Origin: an uncultured Verrucomicrobiales bacterium
Lineage (GTDB): Bacteria; Verrucomicrobiota; Verrucomicrobiia; Verrucomicrobiales; Akkermansiaceae
Assembly: GCA_949373085.1 (NCBI GenBank)
Contig: CASICJ010000004.1
Span: 62,001-126,000, forward strand
DNA length: 64,000 nt
Reading direction: 5' to 3'
The translations under genes were made by a program, and so were the position numbers. Positions 34,908 through 43,341 of the stretch are shown piece by piece. A model generated the notes under the pieces. That model saw only the letters and a program-made list of their open reading frames with translations. It did no database searches and was not told the DNA's origin. Numbering within the stretch: the first letter of the stretch is position 1; the number at the start of each line of letters is the position of its first letter.

Positions 34908-36047
34908 ATGAATCGGATGATCCTGATTAGTGCTGTTCTCGTTCTATTTTCTCACGCTGAAGAGGTTGAAAAGAAGGAGGAAAAGGTTGTTCGCGGCCAT
35001 GTCTTTGCTTGGCCTTTCTCGGAGGTTGAGAAAATGCAACCTCGCGGTGGGACGAGTCGAGGCCAAGACGTTGTGCTTGATGAGAAGCTTTCTGATCACT
35101 GGAAAAGGCTTCAAAAGAAGGTGGGATCTAAAATCGAGAAGGATCGTCGGGCAATTCTGGCCTTGGCAGGGAGTTACCGGGTCAGTTTTGATTTTATTGA
35201 GACGATGGGCTTCACGAAGGGATACAAGCCACCTAAGCCCTACTTTTCTTGGGGCACTGAGCATGTTCAGGTTCTTGCGTCCGAGGATCAGTTTATCAGT
35301 CTTCAGCACACCCTTGTGATGTATTTTAAGGATGAAGATGGGAAGGAAATGGGTCCGATGGTCATGAAACACTGGCGCCAGGATTGGAACTTTGAAGATA
35401 CTGATCTTCAAACGTTCCGCGGTAATTCCACCTGGGCTAAGGAAAAAATGAAGCCTCGAAAGGTAAAGGGGAAGTGGACGCAGGCGGTTTTTCAAGTGGA
35501 TGACTCGCCGCGCTACGAGGTCCATGGTGAGTGGGATCATCGTGGCGGCATATCAATTTGGCGGAGTGAATCCTGTTGGCGACCTCTGCCCCGGAGGGAG
35601 TTTGCGGTTCGCAGTGATTATCAGGTCTTACAAAGTGTCCACGAGTTGACAATCACCACCAATGGTTGGGTTCACACCCAACAGAATCAAAAGGTTTCTC
35701 TCGGAAAGGACGGACAAGTTTCAATCGTCGGCCAAGAATTAGGTGTGAACCGCTACGAGCGGATTAGTGAGCCCTCACTCATGGCAGCTGAAACAACTTG
35801 GGAAAAGACCGGGGAATATTGGAAAGACGTCCGGGAAGCGTGGGTCGAAGTTTACCAAAAGCACTCGGCCTTCTCTCTAAGATCGGAGGTCGATGGGAAG
35901 AAGCTTTACCAACTTCACTTTGGCTACGCGATGAAGCTTGAGGGATCTGATGAAGCTTACGATGCCCAAGCTGGGAAGATTCATGCCAAGGAGACTATCG
36001 CGAAGTTCGTCCAGCCCGTAGATGCCGGAGAGGTCCGCAAATACTGA
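34908..36047 (+). CDS. DUF6607 family secreted protein
   Basis: 379 residues from ATG 34908 (MNRMILISAVLVLFSHAEE, signal peptide). The body contains ILALAGSYRVSFDFIETMGF, KHWRQDWNFED, GKWTQAVFQVDDSPRYEV and RSDYQVLQSVHELTITTNGW, matching the DUF6607 family as I know it, a family without known function common in Bacteroidetes and PVC bacteria. It ends overlapping by one base (TGATG) the next gene, so the two are translationally coupled. Confidence 0.75.
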   Translation: MNRMILISAVLVLFSHAEEVEKKEEKVVRGHVFAWPFSEVEKMQPRGGTSRGQDVVLDEKLSDHWKRLQKKVGSKIEKDRRAILALAGSYRVSFDFIETMGFTKGYKPPKPYFSWGTEHVQVLASEDQFISLQHTLVMYFKDEDGKEMGPMVMKHWRQDWNFEDTDLQTFRGNSTWAKEKMKPRKVKGKWTQAVFQVDDSPRYEVHGEWDHRGGISIWRSESCWRPLPRREFAVRSDYQVLQSVHELTITTNGWVHTQQNQKVSLGKDGQVSIVGQELGVNRYERISEPSLMAAETTWEKTGEYWKDVREAWVEVYQKHSAFSLRSEVDGKKLYQLHFGYAMKLEGSDEAYDAQAGKIHAKETIAKFVQPVDAGEVRKY

Positions 36048-36556
36048 TGAGCCAGCTTTGGGTCATTTGTGGTCCCGCTGGAGCCGGAAAGAGCACCTAT
36101 GGAAGGAAGCTGGCAGCCGAAAAGGGGGCCTGTTTTCTGGATAGTGATACCGTGACTGAGCCGGCAGTGCGTGCTGGAATGGTTCTCGCTGGATTAGACC
36201 CCGATGATAGAGATTCCCCGGAATACAAAGGCGCCTTTCGAGCGCCAGTTTATGAGTGTCTGTTCGCAGCAGCAGCCGAAAATTTATCCCACACTGACGT
36301 GGTTCTCGTGGGGCCTTTCACGTCGGAAATCCGGAATCCCGGTTGGCGCGACGGGCTCGAAGAGCGCTTTAAAGCGCCGGTTCGAGTCATTTTTGTAAGT
36401 TGTGATGTTATTGAGCGAAAGCGCCGGATCGAGCTTCGTGGTAATCCACGGGATGATTTCAAACTTCGGAATTGGTCAGAATACACCGACCTAGGAGATT
36501 TGAGGGCACCTGTTTTTGAGCACGAACATATTGTGAGTCAGTTTCTTAAGTCTTGA
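36047..36556 (+). CDS. P-loop kinase / zeta-toxin-like ATPase
   Basis: 169 residues: Walker A GPAGAGKST (9-17), a DSDTV motif at the end of strand 2 (as in gluconate kinase, shikimate kinase and zeta-toxin-like folds), a central VVLVGPFTSE strand and a C-terminal lid region with KRRIELRGNPRDD. Such single-domain kinases phosphorylate small molecules or nucleotides; specificity is not deducible. Coupled by a one-base overlap to the upstream DUF6607 gene and 31 bases upstream of prmA. Confidence 0.75.
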   Translation: MSQLWVICGPAGAGKSTYGRKLAAEKGACFLDSDTVTEPAVRAGMVLAGLDPDDRDSPEYKGAFRAPVYECLFAAAAENLSHTDVVLVGPFTSEIRNPGWRDGLEERFKAPVRVIFVSCDVIERKRRIELRGNPRDDFKLRNWSEYTDLGDLRAPVFEHEHIVSQFLKS

Positions 36557-36587
36557 TGTCTTTGGTCTGTCTTATTAATCTTATCTA

Positions 36588-37406
36588 ATGTGGGTTTGGT
36601 CGAAATTGTCCGCCGTCAAATGGGTAGACGCATGGGAGGAAAGATTTTACGGGAATCCAAACTCGGTCATAAGTGGAATCAAGGGTGGTAAATCGGTGAG
36701 GGTCGAGGTCTATTGCGAGACTCAGGGAGGAGCGCTCGAGATCCAGGAGCAATTCGGAGGAACGGTCCGTGAGTTGAAATCACGGAATTGGGTGGTAATG
36801 AGTGCTCCTAAGGCGGAGCCCTTGATGATTCGAGGTCGTTTAATCATTTCTCAAGTTGAAGTGGCGGAGGGAACCTACCCTGATAAAAAAGTCATTGTAG
36901 TTCCTCCGGAGATGGCTTTTGGCACCGGCGATCACCCAACTACTGCGACCTGCCTGAGATTGTTGGTTGACTATTCGGAGAGTGTTCCTTCTGGTTGGAG
37001 CTGTTTAGATCTGGGAACCGGTAGTGGGGTATTAGCAATAGCTGGCAAGCTCTTAGGTGCAGGGGAGGTCAAGGCATTTGACTTCGACGCCAAGGCTGTT
37101 GAGGTGGCGGCTTTAAATATCGAGCGAAACCAAATTACTGGTATTGAGATCTTTGAAGCTGATGTTTTCGAATGGGAAAACTCTCAAAGGTTTCAGGTGG
37201 TGGCAGCCAATCTATTTTCGACAGTCCTGGTCGAGGCCCTTCCTCTGATGACAAAATGGATTGAAAGTAAAGGACGTCTGATTTTATCAGGAATCCTTGC
37301 CGAGCAATGGCAGGAAGTTTTGGATAAGGCCGAGGAATGTGGATTCCAGCTGGTCTCAGATAAAAAGATCGGAAAGTGGATGACTGCCAGTTTCGATGCC
37401 CCCTGA
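36588..37406 (+). CDS. prmA: Ribosomal protein L11 methyltransferase
   Basis: 272-residue SAM-dependent methyltransferase that trimethylates ribosomal protein L11. The family signature VVPPEMAFGTGDHPTTATCL (about 104-123) and SAM motif I DLGTGSGVLAIAGKLLG (141-157) are clear, followed by FDFDAKAVEVA and VVAANLFSTVL (in place of the usual NI). N-terminal ~90 residues form the substrate-recognition domain, divergent in sequence. Third gene of the DUF6607-kinase-prmA run. Confidence 0.93.
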   Translation: MWVWSKLSAVKWVDAWEERFYGNPNSVISGIKGGKSVRVEVYCETQGGALEIQEQFGGTVRELKSRNWVVMSAPKAEPLMIRGRLIISQVEVAEGTYPDKKVIVVPPEMAFGTGDHPTTATCLRLLVDYSESVPSGWSCLDLGTGSGVLAIAGKLLGAGEVKAFDFDAKAVEVAALNIERNQITGIEIFEADVFEWENSQRFQVVAANLFSTVLVEALPLMTKWIESKGRLILSGILAEQWQEVLDKAEECGFQLVSDKKIGKWMTASFDAP

Positions 37407-37573
37407 TAGGGTTGAGCCACTGAGGCACAAAAAAATCCACTGACAAAGCTCATTTGCCTTGCAAGGAGGACTCCTCAGGTGCAGAAATCACCCGCTCCTC
37501 GGGGAGAAACGCGCCGATCGCTACCATAGATGTTTTTTCCCGGTTTTGGGGTTTTACTTATCTAAACAACATC

Positions 37574-38746
37574 ATGGAAAGTCTCTCAAATCGTGTAACT
37601 TCAGTCACTCCTTCGCTGACCCTCTCTGTTACCAATCAGGCCAAGGCACTCCGGGCCGCAGGTGAAGAAATTTATGGGCTTGCTGGCGGTGAGCCAGACT
37701 GTGATACCCCTGATTTCATCAAACAGGCGGCTTACACTGCCCTAGCGGAAGGTAAGACGAAATACACTCCCGCTGCAGGGATTCCCGAGCTGCGTGAGGC
37801 GCTCTCAACCAAGCTAAAGACTCAAAACAACGTTGACTACAACCCAAGCCAGATTTGTGTCACTTCAGGTGCAAAACAAGCTTGTTTCAACGCGATCCTT
37901 GCCGTTGTTGAAGAAGGAGATGAAGTCATTATTCCTTCTCCATACTGGGTGAGCTACCCCGAGATGGTAAAATTAGCTGGTGGTGTTCCGGTGATGGTAG
38001 AGACCAAGGAAAGTAACAAGTGGAAGATCACCGCCGAGGAGTTCGAAGACGCAATGTCTCCTCGCACCAAGATGATCGTGCTGAATACTCCGGGAAATCC
38101 GACAGGTTCGGTGTATAGCCGCGAGGATATTGAGAGGATTGTTGAAGTCGCCTCCTACGAGGATATCATAATTCTTGCTGACGAAATCTACGAGCATCTT
38201 GTCTATGGGGATGAGAAGCACGTTAGCGTAGCTTCGGTCAATGAAGATGCCTACAATCTCACCATAACTGTCAATGGATTCTCCAAGTCGCACTCAATGA
38301 CAGGTTGGCGTGTTGGTTATACCGCCGCTCCCGAAGCTATTGCGAAAGCACTCTCGACCATCCAGGGGCATACCAGTTCGAATGCGACTAGCTTTGCTCA
38401 ATATGGAGCACTCGCTGCGCTCACTGACGAAGCCTCAGCGCCGTTTATCGATAACTTGCGTGGTGAGTATGATGTGCGTCGCCAATTTATGCTGGCTCGT
38501 CTTAAGGCGATTCCGAATGTGAGTGTCGTTGAACCGAAGGGGGCGTTTTACTTTTTTGTGAATTGCACTGGCCTCGGTCTCAAATCGGTCAACCTTTGCG
38601 ACAAACTTCTGACTCGCTACAAAGTGGCTGCAGTTCCTGGCGTGGCTTTTGGTCACGACATGGGTGTTCGTATCAGTTATTGCACCACTTTGGATGTTCT
38701 TAACGAGGGGATTGGTCGCTTCGAGGAGTTCTGCCGATCTCACTAG
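37574..38746 (+). CDS. Aspartate aminotransferase (class I/II PLP enzyme)
   Basis: 390 residues from ATG 37574 (MESLSNRVTSVTPSLTLSVT). Transfers the amino group between aspartate and 2-oxoglutarate, in the Igamma subgroup of bacterial aspartate/prephenate transaminases. Landmarks: LAGGEPDCDTP, KTKYTPAAGIPELREAL, TSGAKQACFNAI, NTPGNPTGSVYS, ILADEIYEHL and the PLP-lysine site NGFSKSHSMTGWRVGY (Lys238). The C-terminal VPGVAFGHDMGVRISY is typical. The frame extends upstream through a GC-rich leader that I consider untranslated. Ends before a clear terminator. Confidence 0.95.
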   Translation: MESLSNRVTSVTPSLTLSVTNQAKALRAAGEEIYGLAGGEPDCDTPDFIKQAAYTALAEGKTKYTPAAGIPELREALSTKLKTQNNVDYNPSQICVTSGAKQACFNAILAVVEEGDEVIIPSPYWVSYPEMVKLAGGVPVMVETKESNKWKITAEEFEDAMSPRTKMIVLNTPGNPTGSVYSREDIERIVEVASYEDIIILADEIYEHLVYGDEKHVSVASVNEDAYNLTITVNGFSKSHSMTGWRVGYTAAPEAIAKALSTIQGHTSSNATSFAQYGALAALTDEASAPFIDNLRGEYDVRRQFMLARLKAIPNVSVVEPKGAFYFFVNCTGLGLKSVNLCDKLLTRYKVAAVPGVAFGHDMGVRISYCTTLDVLNEGIGRFEEFCRSH

Positions 38747-38768
38747 GAGGGTCTAGGATTCAGATTTT

Positions 38769-38798
38769 AAAGGGTAAGGGAAACCGTGCCCTTTTTTT
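38769..38798 (+). terminator. Rho-independent terminator after the aminotransferase
   Basis: Stem aaagggtaagg (38769-38779) with ccgtgcccttt (38784-38794), GAAA loop, one mismatch, then a run of seven T (38792-38798). It separates the plus-strand aminotransferase from the convergent tatD operon. Confidence 0.88.
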
Positions 38799-38810
38799 AG
38801 GCTGGCGATG

Positions 38811-39575
38811 CTACTTTTCTTCGCCCCAAAAGGCATATGTGTTTGTGGTGAACGTTTCCTGTCCGGTGTCGCAAATTTTTGCAAGTTCGCAGGAGATCAA
38901 TGCAAGATTTGCAGGATGATTAAGCCTGTTGAATTGGAACTTTGGATAGGGTGGCGCCATCTCTGGAGCATCGGTTTCAACAAGGATTCGCTCAATGGGT
39001 AGGCGACTAAAGATCGCGCGCGTCTTAGCTTTTCTGGTTTGAAGAAAGTATCCCGAAAACGAAAAGTAGGCGCCCATATGAGCGGCTTCTTTCCCTATTT
39101 CTAGTGACCCGCCAAACGAGTGGAGGAGAAAGCGAGGAAGGCGTGGGAAATTCCTGAGTTCGGACATTAGTGGACCCCAGGATTTTAGACAGTGGATGGT
39201 AACCGAGCGATTTAGGGAAAGAGCAAGATTCATTTGTTCCTGGAAGACTTGGTGCTGATCTTCAAGGTTTGGAGATTTCATCCAGCGATCGAGGCCACAC
39301 TCACCGAGCATGGCGTGGGGAAACCGATTGAGATAGTTTTTCAGAGTTTCTAGCCAACCCGATGAGCGGGAGTTAACTTTCCAAGGATGAAGTCCAAAAG
39401 CTGGACGGATAAAATCCGAGAATTGATCAGCCAGTCGGGCGACTTCCGGCCAATCGGCTTCCGATGTTCCCGTCACGACACAACCTTTGATGCCGACCTC
39501 TTTCATGGTTTCGATGATCTCGCTTTGTCTACCGAGAAATCGAGGATCTTGCAGGTGATTGTGGACGTCAATCAC
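38811..39575 (-). CDS. TatD family metal-dependent hydrolase
   Basis: 254 residues, TIM-barrel metallo-hydrolase. Metal ligands: HNH in MIDVHNHLQDPRF (5-7), Glu in GECGLDRW, His in SVTIHCLKSW and LLHSFGG, Asp in VETDAPEMAP. TatD enzymes are 3'-5' DNA exonucleases acting in DNA repair or DNA turnover. Last gene of an eight-gene minus-strand operon; its start overlaps the end of mnmH by four bases (ATGA). Confidence 0.93.
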   Translation of the reverse strand: MIDVHNHLQDPRFLGRQSEIIETMKEVGIKGCVVTGTSEADWPEVARLADQFSDFIRPAFGLHPWKVNSRSSGWLETLKNYLNRFPHAMLGECGLDRWMKSPNLEDQHQVFQEQMNLALSLNRSVTIHCLKSWGPLMSELRNFPRLPRFLLHSFGGSLEIGKEAAHMGAYFSFSGYFLQTRKAKTRAIFSRLPIERILVETDAPEMAPPYPKFQFNRLNHPANLALISCELAKICDTGQETFTTNTYAFWGEEK

Positions 39576-40630
39576 GAGTGTTTAGCGATCAGGTCATCCG
39601 CCGCCTTTTCATAATCGCTATCGCTAGCGCTGGCGACTGAGACAGTGGCAATGGGTGCGGGATAAATAGAATCTTCCGACCCAGGTCGCCGGTAGCAAAG
39701 GTCGTAGTGCTTCAAGAGAATTGACTCGAGGAAGGTGGACCAATCTCTGGCGTCAATTTGACGATGCCATTCTTCGACTTGCTCGTGACCACGCAGCCTC
39801 CGTAAGCCATCCAAGGTGTCCTTGAGTGATTGAGGGTTTGCGATGAAATGTTCGTATTCGAAAGCGAGTAATTTGCCTCGCTCTGGTAGGGGTAGATCAA
39901 CCAATACCACTTTCCCTTCCCCGAGGCGTTTCCACAAAGGTGGCGGACACTGTAGGCGACCAATTCGATTGGACTCAGCTTCAGTAAATACGGGTTTGTT
40001 TGGATCAAACTTCTTAAATACTTCCCAAAGTCGGGATTCAAAGCGCTTCTGACCCGGTTGCGGACTGTCGGGAGCGTTGCCTAAGATTGATCCTTTGTGG
40101 TTTGCAAGTCCTTCAAGATCGAGAATCTGAGCACCTTGGCGATTTAGTTCATGAAGTAAGCGGGTTTTTCCACAGCCAGTCAGCCCGCCCAGAATGATTA
40201 ATCTTGGCTTGCTTGCGCCGATCAGTGGAACGAGGTCTGCGCTCAGGAACTTACGCCAAGCCTGATAGCCCCCAGTTAGAACCCGGGATCTCCAACCAAT
40301 AGCTCGAAAAATAAGGGCCATCGAGTTGGATCGTAGATTACCACGCCAGCAATAAACGAGCGGTGCGAATGAGTTAGGATTATCCTTTAGGGATCCGTCG
40401 AGGTGGCGGTGGATATTCTTTGTGATCAAGGTCGCACCAAGTCTCCGCGCCTTATAGGGGTTTTGAGCATGAAGGAGTCCGACTTCATGACGCTCTTGAT
40501 CGTCCAAAACCGGCAAATTAATGGCGCCAGGAATGTGGTCGATCTCGAATTCAGCAGGCGAGCGAACGTCAATAAGTTCCGGAAACTCTTCGAGGGAAAA
40601 TGGAGAAGTGACGCGCTCGGGAAGTTCCAT
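39572..40630 (-). CDS. mnmH: tRNA 2-selenouridine synthase
   Basis: 352 residues. N-terminal rhodanese domain (about 10-130: IDVRSPAEFEIDHIPGAINLPVL, then VYCWRGNLRS with catalytic Cys94, and TGGYQAWRKFL), followed by a P-loop domain (IILGGLTGCGKTRLLHEL, Walker A about 148-156). MnmH (SelU/YbbB) replaces sulfur by selenium at the 2-thiouridine of tRNA-Lys, -Glu and -Gln wobble positions via a geranylated intermediate, using selenophosphate from SelD. Its presence implies that the cell makes selenophosphate, which bears on the selenoprotein gene at 59090. Six bases separate it from the RidA-like gene upstream. Confidence 0.93.
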   Translation of the reverse strand: MELPERVTSPFSLEEFPELIDVRSPAEFEIDHIPGAINLPVLDDQERHEVGLLHAQNPYKARRLGATLITKNIHRHLDGSLKDNPNSFAPLVYCWRGNLRSNSMALIFRAIGWRSRVLTGGYQAWRKFLSADLVPLIGASKPRLIILGGLTGCGKTRLLHELNRQGAQILDLEGLANHKGSILGNAPDSPQPGQKRFESRLWEVFKKFDPNKPVFTEAESNRIGRLQCPPPLWKRLGEGKVVLVDLPLPERGKLLAFEYEHFIANPQSLKDTLDGLRRLRGHEQVEEWHRQIDARDWSTFLESILLKHYDLCYRRPGSEDSIYPAPIATVSVASASDSDYEKAADDLIAKHS

Positions 40631-40635
40631 GAAAT

Positions 40636-41094
40636 TCAGGGTTTCATCTCAATAACAAGGCTGACTTCAACAGCAACGCCAAGAGGCAGAGAGGAACAGC
40701 CAACCGCAGTGCGGGAATGTTTTCCGATCTCACCGAAGACTTCGACAAGGAGATCAGAAGCCCCATTGACAACTTGAGGGTGGTCAGTGAAATCGGGAGC
40801 GGCGTTCACAAAGCCTGCGACCGAAACAATACGAGCAACCTGATTAATTGAACCAAGTTCCGATTGAATAACGGCGAGGCGCGTGATGACGGCCAAGCGG
40901 GCTGCTTTGTTGGCATCTTCGACACTGCATTGGGTCGGCACTTTGCCCAGATATTTCTCATCGCCCATAATCGGGAGTCCACCCGAAATATGAAGGAGGT
41001 TTCCGGACCGGCTGGCATTAAGGTATGAGCCCAGTGGTGTAGCAACATTGGGGAGTTCGATACCAAGCGAGGCTAGCTTTTCATCAGGATTCAT
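40636..41094 (-). CDS. RidA/YjgF family protein
   Basis: 152 residues from ATG 41094 (MNPDEKLASLGIELPNVATP). The YjgF-like fold is recognisable from LGSYLNASRSGNLLHISGGLP, a middle helix EDANKAARLAVITRLAVIQ and the C-terminal GKHSRTAVGCSSLPLGVAVEVSLVIEM. This second RidA subfamily (longer, starting L..LGI.LP....P...Y) differs from classical RidA and often lacks the enamine-deaminase Arg context; R in KHSRTAVG could correspond. Function probably removal of reactive enamine/imine intermediates or unknown. Tightly packed between the M23 peptidase and mnmH. Confidence 0.88.
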   Translation of the reverse strand: MNPDEKLASLGIELPNVATPLGSYLNASRSGNLLHISGGLPIMGDEKYLGKVPTQCSVEDANKAARLAVITRLAVIQSELGSINQVARIVSVAGFVNAAPDFTDHPQVVNGASDLLVEVFGEIGKHSRTAVGCSSLPLGVAVEVSLVIEMKP

Positions 41095-41119
41095 CAGGTT
41101 CTTCGGCAGTTGGTCTGGA

Positions 41120-42136
41120 TTAGGGCTTCGTATATTCGTTTGTGAACAGCGCAACAAATTTACGCCCATTACGTGTGAGGCTGGCCTTGCGACCGATCCC
41201 GCTTAAGCGTCCCCTCGTATAAAATTCGTGCTTTGAGCGGGTGGTGCGAACGAACGTGATAGTGGCCTTTGTCACTTTACGGTGGCTCGGAACAACAGAA
41301 AGCGGGATGCCCGAATCGGTAAACGAAATTTCCAAAGATGGACTACCGGAATCATGATCTCCTCTTTTTAGCCAGGGATAGCGTTTGGTGATTTCTAATT
41401 CCTTTTTTCGTGGGATCGCTACTTTAAAATAAGGCGAAGCACTTTTAAAAAAATTAGGAATTGTTACCTTGTCACTCTCTTTCGTTGCCAGAAAAAGGGA
41501 GGCAAGATCGACGCCTATGAGGTTTCGTCCATCGTAGATTCCATGGGGGGCTTTCGTCCCGATCCAATCAGTAAAGTTTTTGGTCGAGAGCATGCAGAGT
41601 TCGAGGTGGAGATGGGCCCGGGTTCGGCTGATACCAGTTCCGCTATAGCCCATGATAGCGATGGGAGATCCGCCAGTGACTTTATCACCTACCTTTGCAT
41701 TAACCCGTGAAAGATGAGCATAAAGGCTGAAAAAGGGGCCGCAGTCCCAGTCGTGTTTAATGACGATATATCTACCGTAGGTGCTCCCACCTGCGCTGTT
41801 ATTGATGTAAACGACCTCACCATCTGCAATAGATCGAACCTCATCAAGCGGGTTTCCGCTGCGATCCCGTTTCGTTGGTTTGATATCGAGCCCTTCGTGA
41901 AACTTTGTAGCGATCGGTCCCTCTTTTTCAGTATCAATAATCGTACGAACAAATCCGTATTGGCCCGCAGTCCAATGTTGAGATGCTTTGGTTCCGGAGT
42001 ATCTGAGGACGTACATGTAAAAATCCTCGGGCTTTCCATCAAAGATGGCCCGGTTATCAGTGGGGAGAACTAGCTTGAGCGGTTCGGCTGCTGTGAGAGC
42101 CAGAGGGAAGAATAAGAGAATCCCGAGAAATTTCAT
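41120..42136 (-). CDS. Secreted M23 family metallopeptidase
   Basis: 338 residues from ATG 42136; signal peptide MKFLGILLFFPLALTAAEP. LytM/peptidase M23 domain with zinc ligands in FHEGLDIKP (HxxxD) and the HLHLEL motif, plus the connecting ...YGRYIVIKHDWDCGPFFSLYAHLS region. The C-terminal ~110 residues are beta-rich and specific. It would cleave peptidoglycan cross-links in cell-wall remodelling. Two bases after the preceding secreted-protein gene, so co-translated. Confidence 0.92.
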   Translation of the reverse strand: MKFLGILLFFPLALTAAEPLKLVLPTDNRAIFDGKPEDFYMYVLRYSGTKASQHWTAGQYGFVRTIIDTEKEGPIATKFHEGLDIKPTKRDRSGNPLDEVRSIADGEVVYINNSAGGSTYGRYIVIKHDWDCGPFFSLYAHLSRVNAKVGDKVTGGSPIAIMGYSGTGISRTRAHLHLELCMLSTKNFTDWIGTKAPHGIYDGRNLIGVDLASLFLATKESDKVTIPNFFKSASPYFKVAIPRKKELEITKRYPWLKRGDHDSGSPSLEISFTDSGIPLSVVPSHRKVTKATITFVRTTRSKHEFYTRGRLSGIGRKASLTRNGRKFVALFTNEYTKP

Positions 42137-42138
42137 CG

Positions 42139-42711
42139 TTAGTTGTTTCGGCGGCGGTTCCGTTCGTCTTGTGATTCTTGTGCTTCTTTTTGAGCGGTTT
42201 TTCGTTGTCTTTCGTGACCTTTGATTCTCTCTTTCCATTGCTTGCTTGTTTCTCCGGTAAGGGGCATGGCGTACTCAAAGCGAATGATTTCGACTTGCTT
42301 GATTCCGCGCCATATGACGAGCCTTCCGTCACCAACTGGTTTGTCAATAAAGACGGCGTCTACGGGGCGCCCGTTCAGCATGGCGACGAGCCATTTGTCT
42401 AGATTACTGGTAGTGATGGCGGCAATTCGCCCGGCGGCAGTCTTATTAAAAGAGAAAGTTGCACCATAAGTTCCATCTTCCGTGATGAAGTGCTTAAGTG
42501 AGACAATTTCCTTATTGAAAGTGACAGGGCTCTTTCTGAAAAAACGCTTTTTGTTTCCCATGGGTAGGGGGAAAACCATTTTGGGCCCATCAGACTGGTC
42601 TCCCTGTAGGTGAAAGCTGAGACTGTTTTTTTCGGGACGTTTCCCCATTGCTGCGACATTAGGCGCGGCGATTACACAGGCCAGCAGGGTGAGAATAAGG
42701 CGTTGGGTCAT
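42139..42711 (-). CDS. Secreted protein of unknown function
   Basis: 190 residues with a cleavable signal (MTQRLILTLLACVIAAPNVAA). The centre (VSLKHFITEDGTYGATFSFN, then RIAAITTSNLDKWLVAMLNG, RPVDAVFIDKPVGDGRLVIW) resembles the small alpha/beta head domain in SecD/preprotein-translocase-type folds, but the match is loose. The C-terminal 40 residues are a highly charged Lys/Glu/Arg/Gln tail. No family assigned; co-operonic with the M23 peptidase two bases downstream. Confidence 0.75.
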   Translation of the reverse strand: MTQRLILTLLACVIAAPNVAAMGKRPEKNSLSFHLQGDQSDGPKMVFPLPMGNKKRFFRKSPVTFNKEIVSLKHFITEDGTYGATFSFNKTAAGRIAAITTSNLDKWLVAMLNGRPVDAVFIDKPVGDGRLVIWRGIKQVEIIRFEYAMPLTGETSKQWKERIKGHERQRKTAQKEAQESQDERNRRRNN

Positions 42712-42723
42712 GCTTTGGGTCTT

Positions 42724-43341
42724 CTAGATGTTAGGGAAAAATGGATTAGTTTGCTTTTCCCGACCAATGCTAGTCCGTGGACCATGTCCGGGAAAGACTG
42801 CCGTTTCGTCCGGCAGAGAATAGAGTTTCTGGCGGATGGAGTCGAGGAGTTGCTCGTGATTCCCTCCGGGAAGATCGGTTCGACCAATGCTGCCATTAAA
42901 CAAGGTATCTCCGGCAAAAAGAAAGGATTTCGAACACAGATAAAAGCAAATTGAGTCGGGCGAGTGGCCGGGAACACGATGAATCTCGAAGTTATAGTCA
43001 CTGACTTTTAGGGTAGTGCTTTCGCCAATTACTTCATCGACTTCAAAGGCTGATGCCTCGACGGGCAGGCCCATTTCCTGAAGCCGCTTCTCCATGATGA
43101 TTTCTGGAGCGTAGTCCTGAAATGCTAAGACTTTGACTCCCTGTGCTCTTAGCTTAGCGGCATCTTCAATATGGTCGAGGTGTTGGTGAGTGAGCAGAAG
43201 GTGGCTAGCTCGGAGGGAGTTTTGATCTAAGAAATCAGCGGTTTCAGCTGGTGCATCGATGACGATACAAGTGCCATTATCCTCTGCAAGGATGTAGCCG
43301 TTAGTTTGGAAGACGCCGCCAGTATGGACTAGAATCTTCAT
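42724..43341 (-). CDS. MBL-fold metallo-hydrolase (glyoxalase II-like)
   Basis: 205 residues. Metallo-beta-lactamase fold with the dinuclear site LLTHQHLDHIEDAAKL (HxHxDH), HRVPGHSPDSICFYL (third His), LFAGDTLF (bridging Asp) and VFPGHGPRTSIGREK (last His). Small stand-alone members hydrolyse thioesters such as S-lactoylglutathione or act on persulfides; the true substrate is open. Its start overlaps the aroB stop by four bases (ATGA). Confidence 0.92.
   Translation of the reverse strand: MKILVHTGGVFQTNGYILAEDNGTCIVIDAPAETADFLDQNSLRASHLLLTHQHLDHIEDAAKLRAQGVKVLAFQDYAPEIIMEKRLQEMGLPVEASAFEVDEVIGESTTLKVSDYNFEIHRVPGHSPDSICFYLCSKSFLFAGDTLFNGSIGRTDLPGGNHEQLLDSIRQKLYSLPDETAVFPGHGPRTSIGREKQTNPFFPNI

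Noticed and set aside
37440-37573. Known riboswitch (glycine, SAM, cobalamin, THF) before the aminotransferase
   Set aside because: None of the conserved core boxes of these classes is present; only hairpin potential remains.
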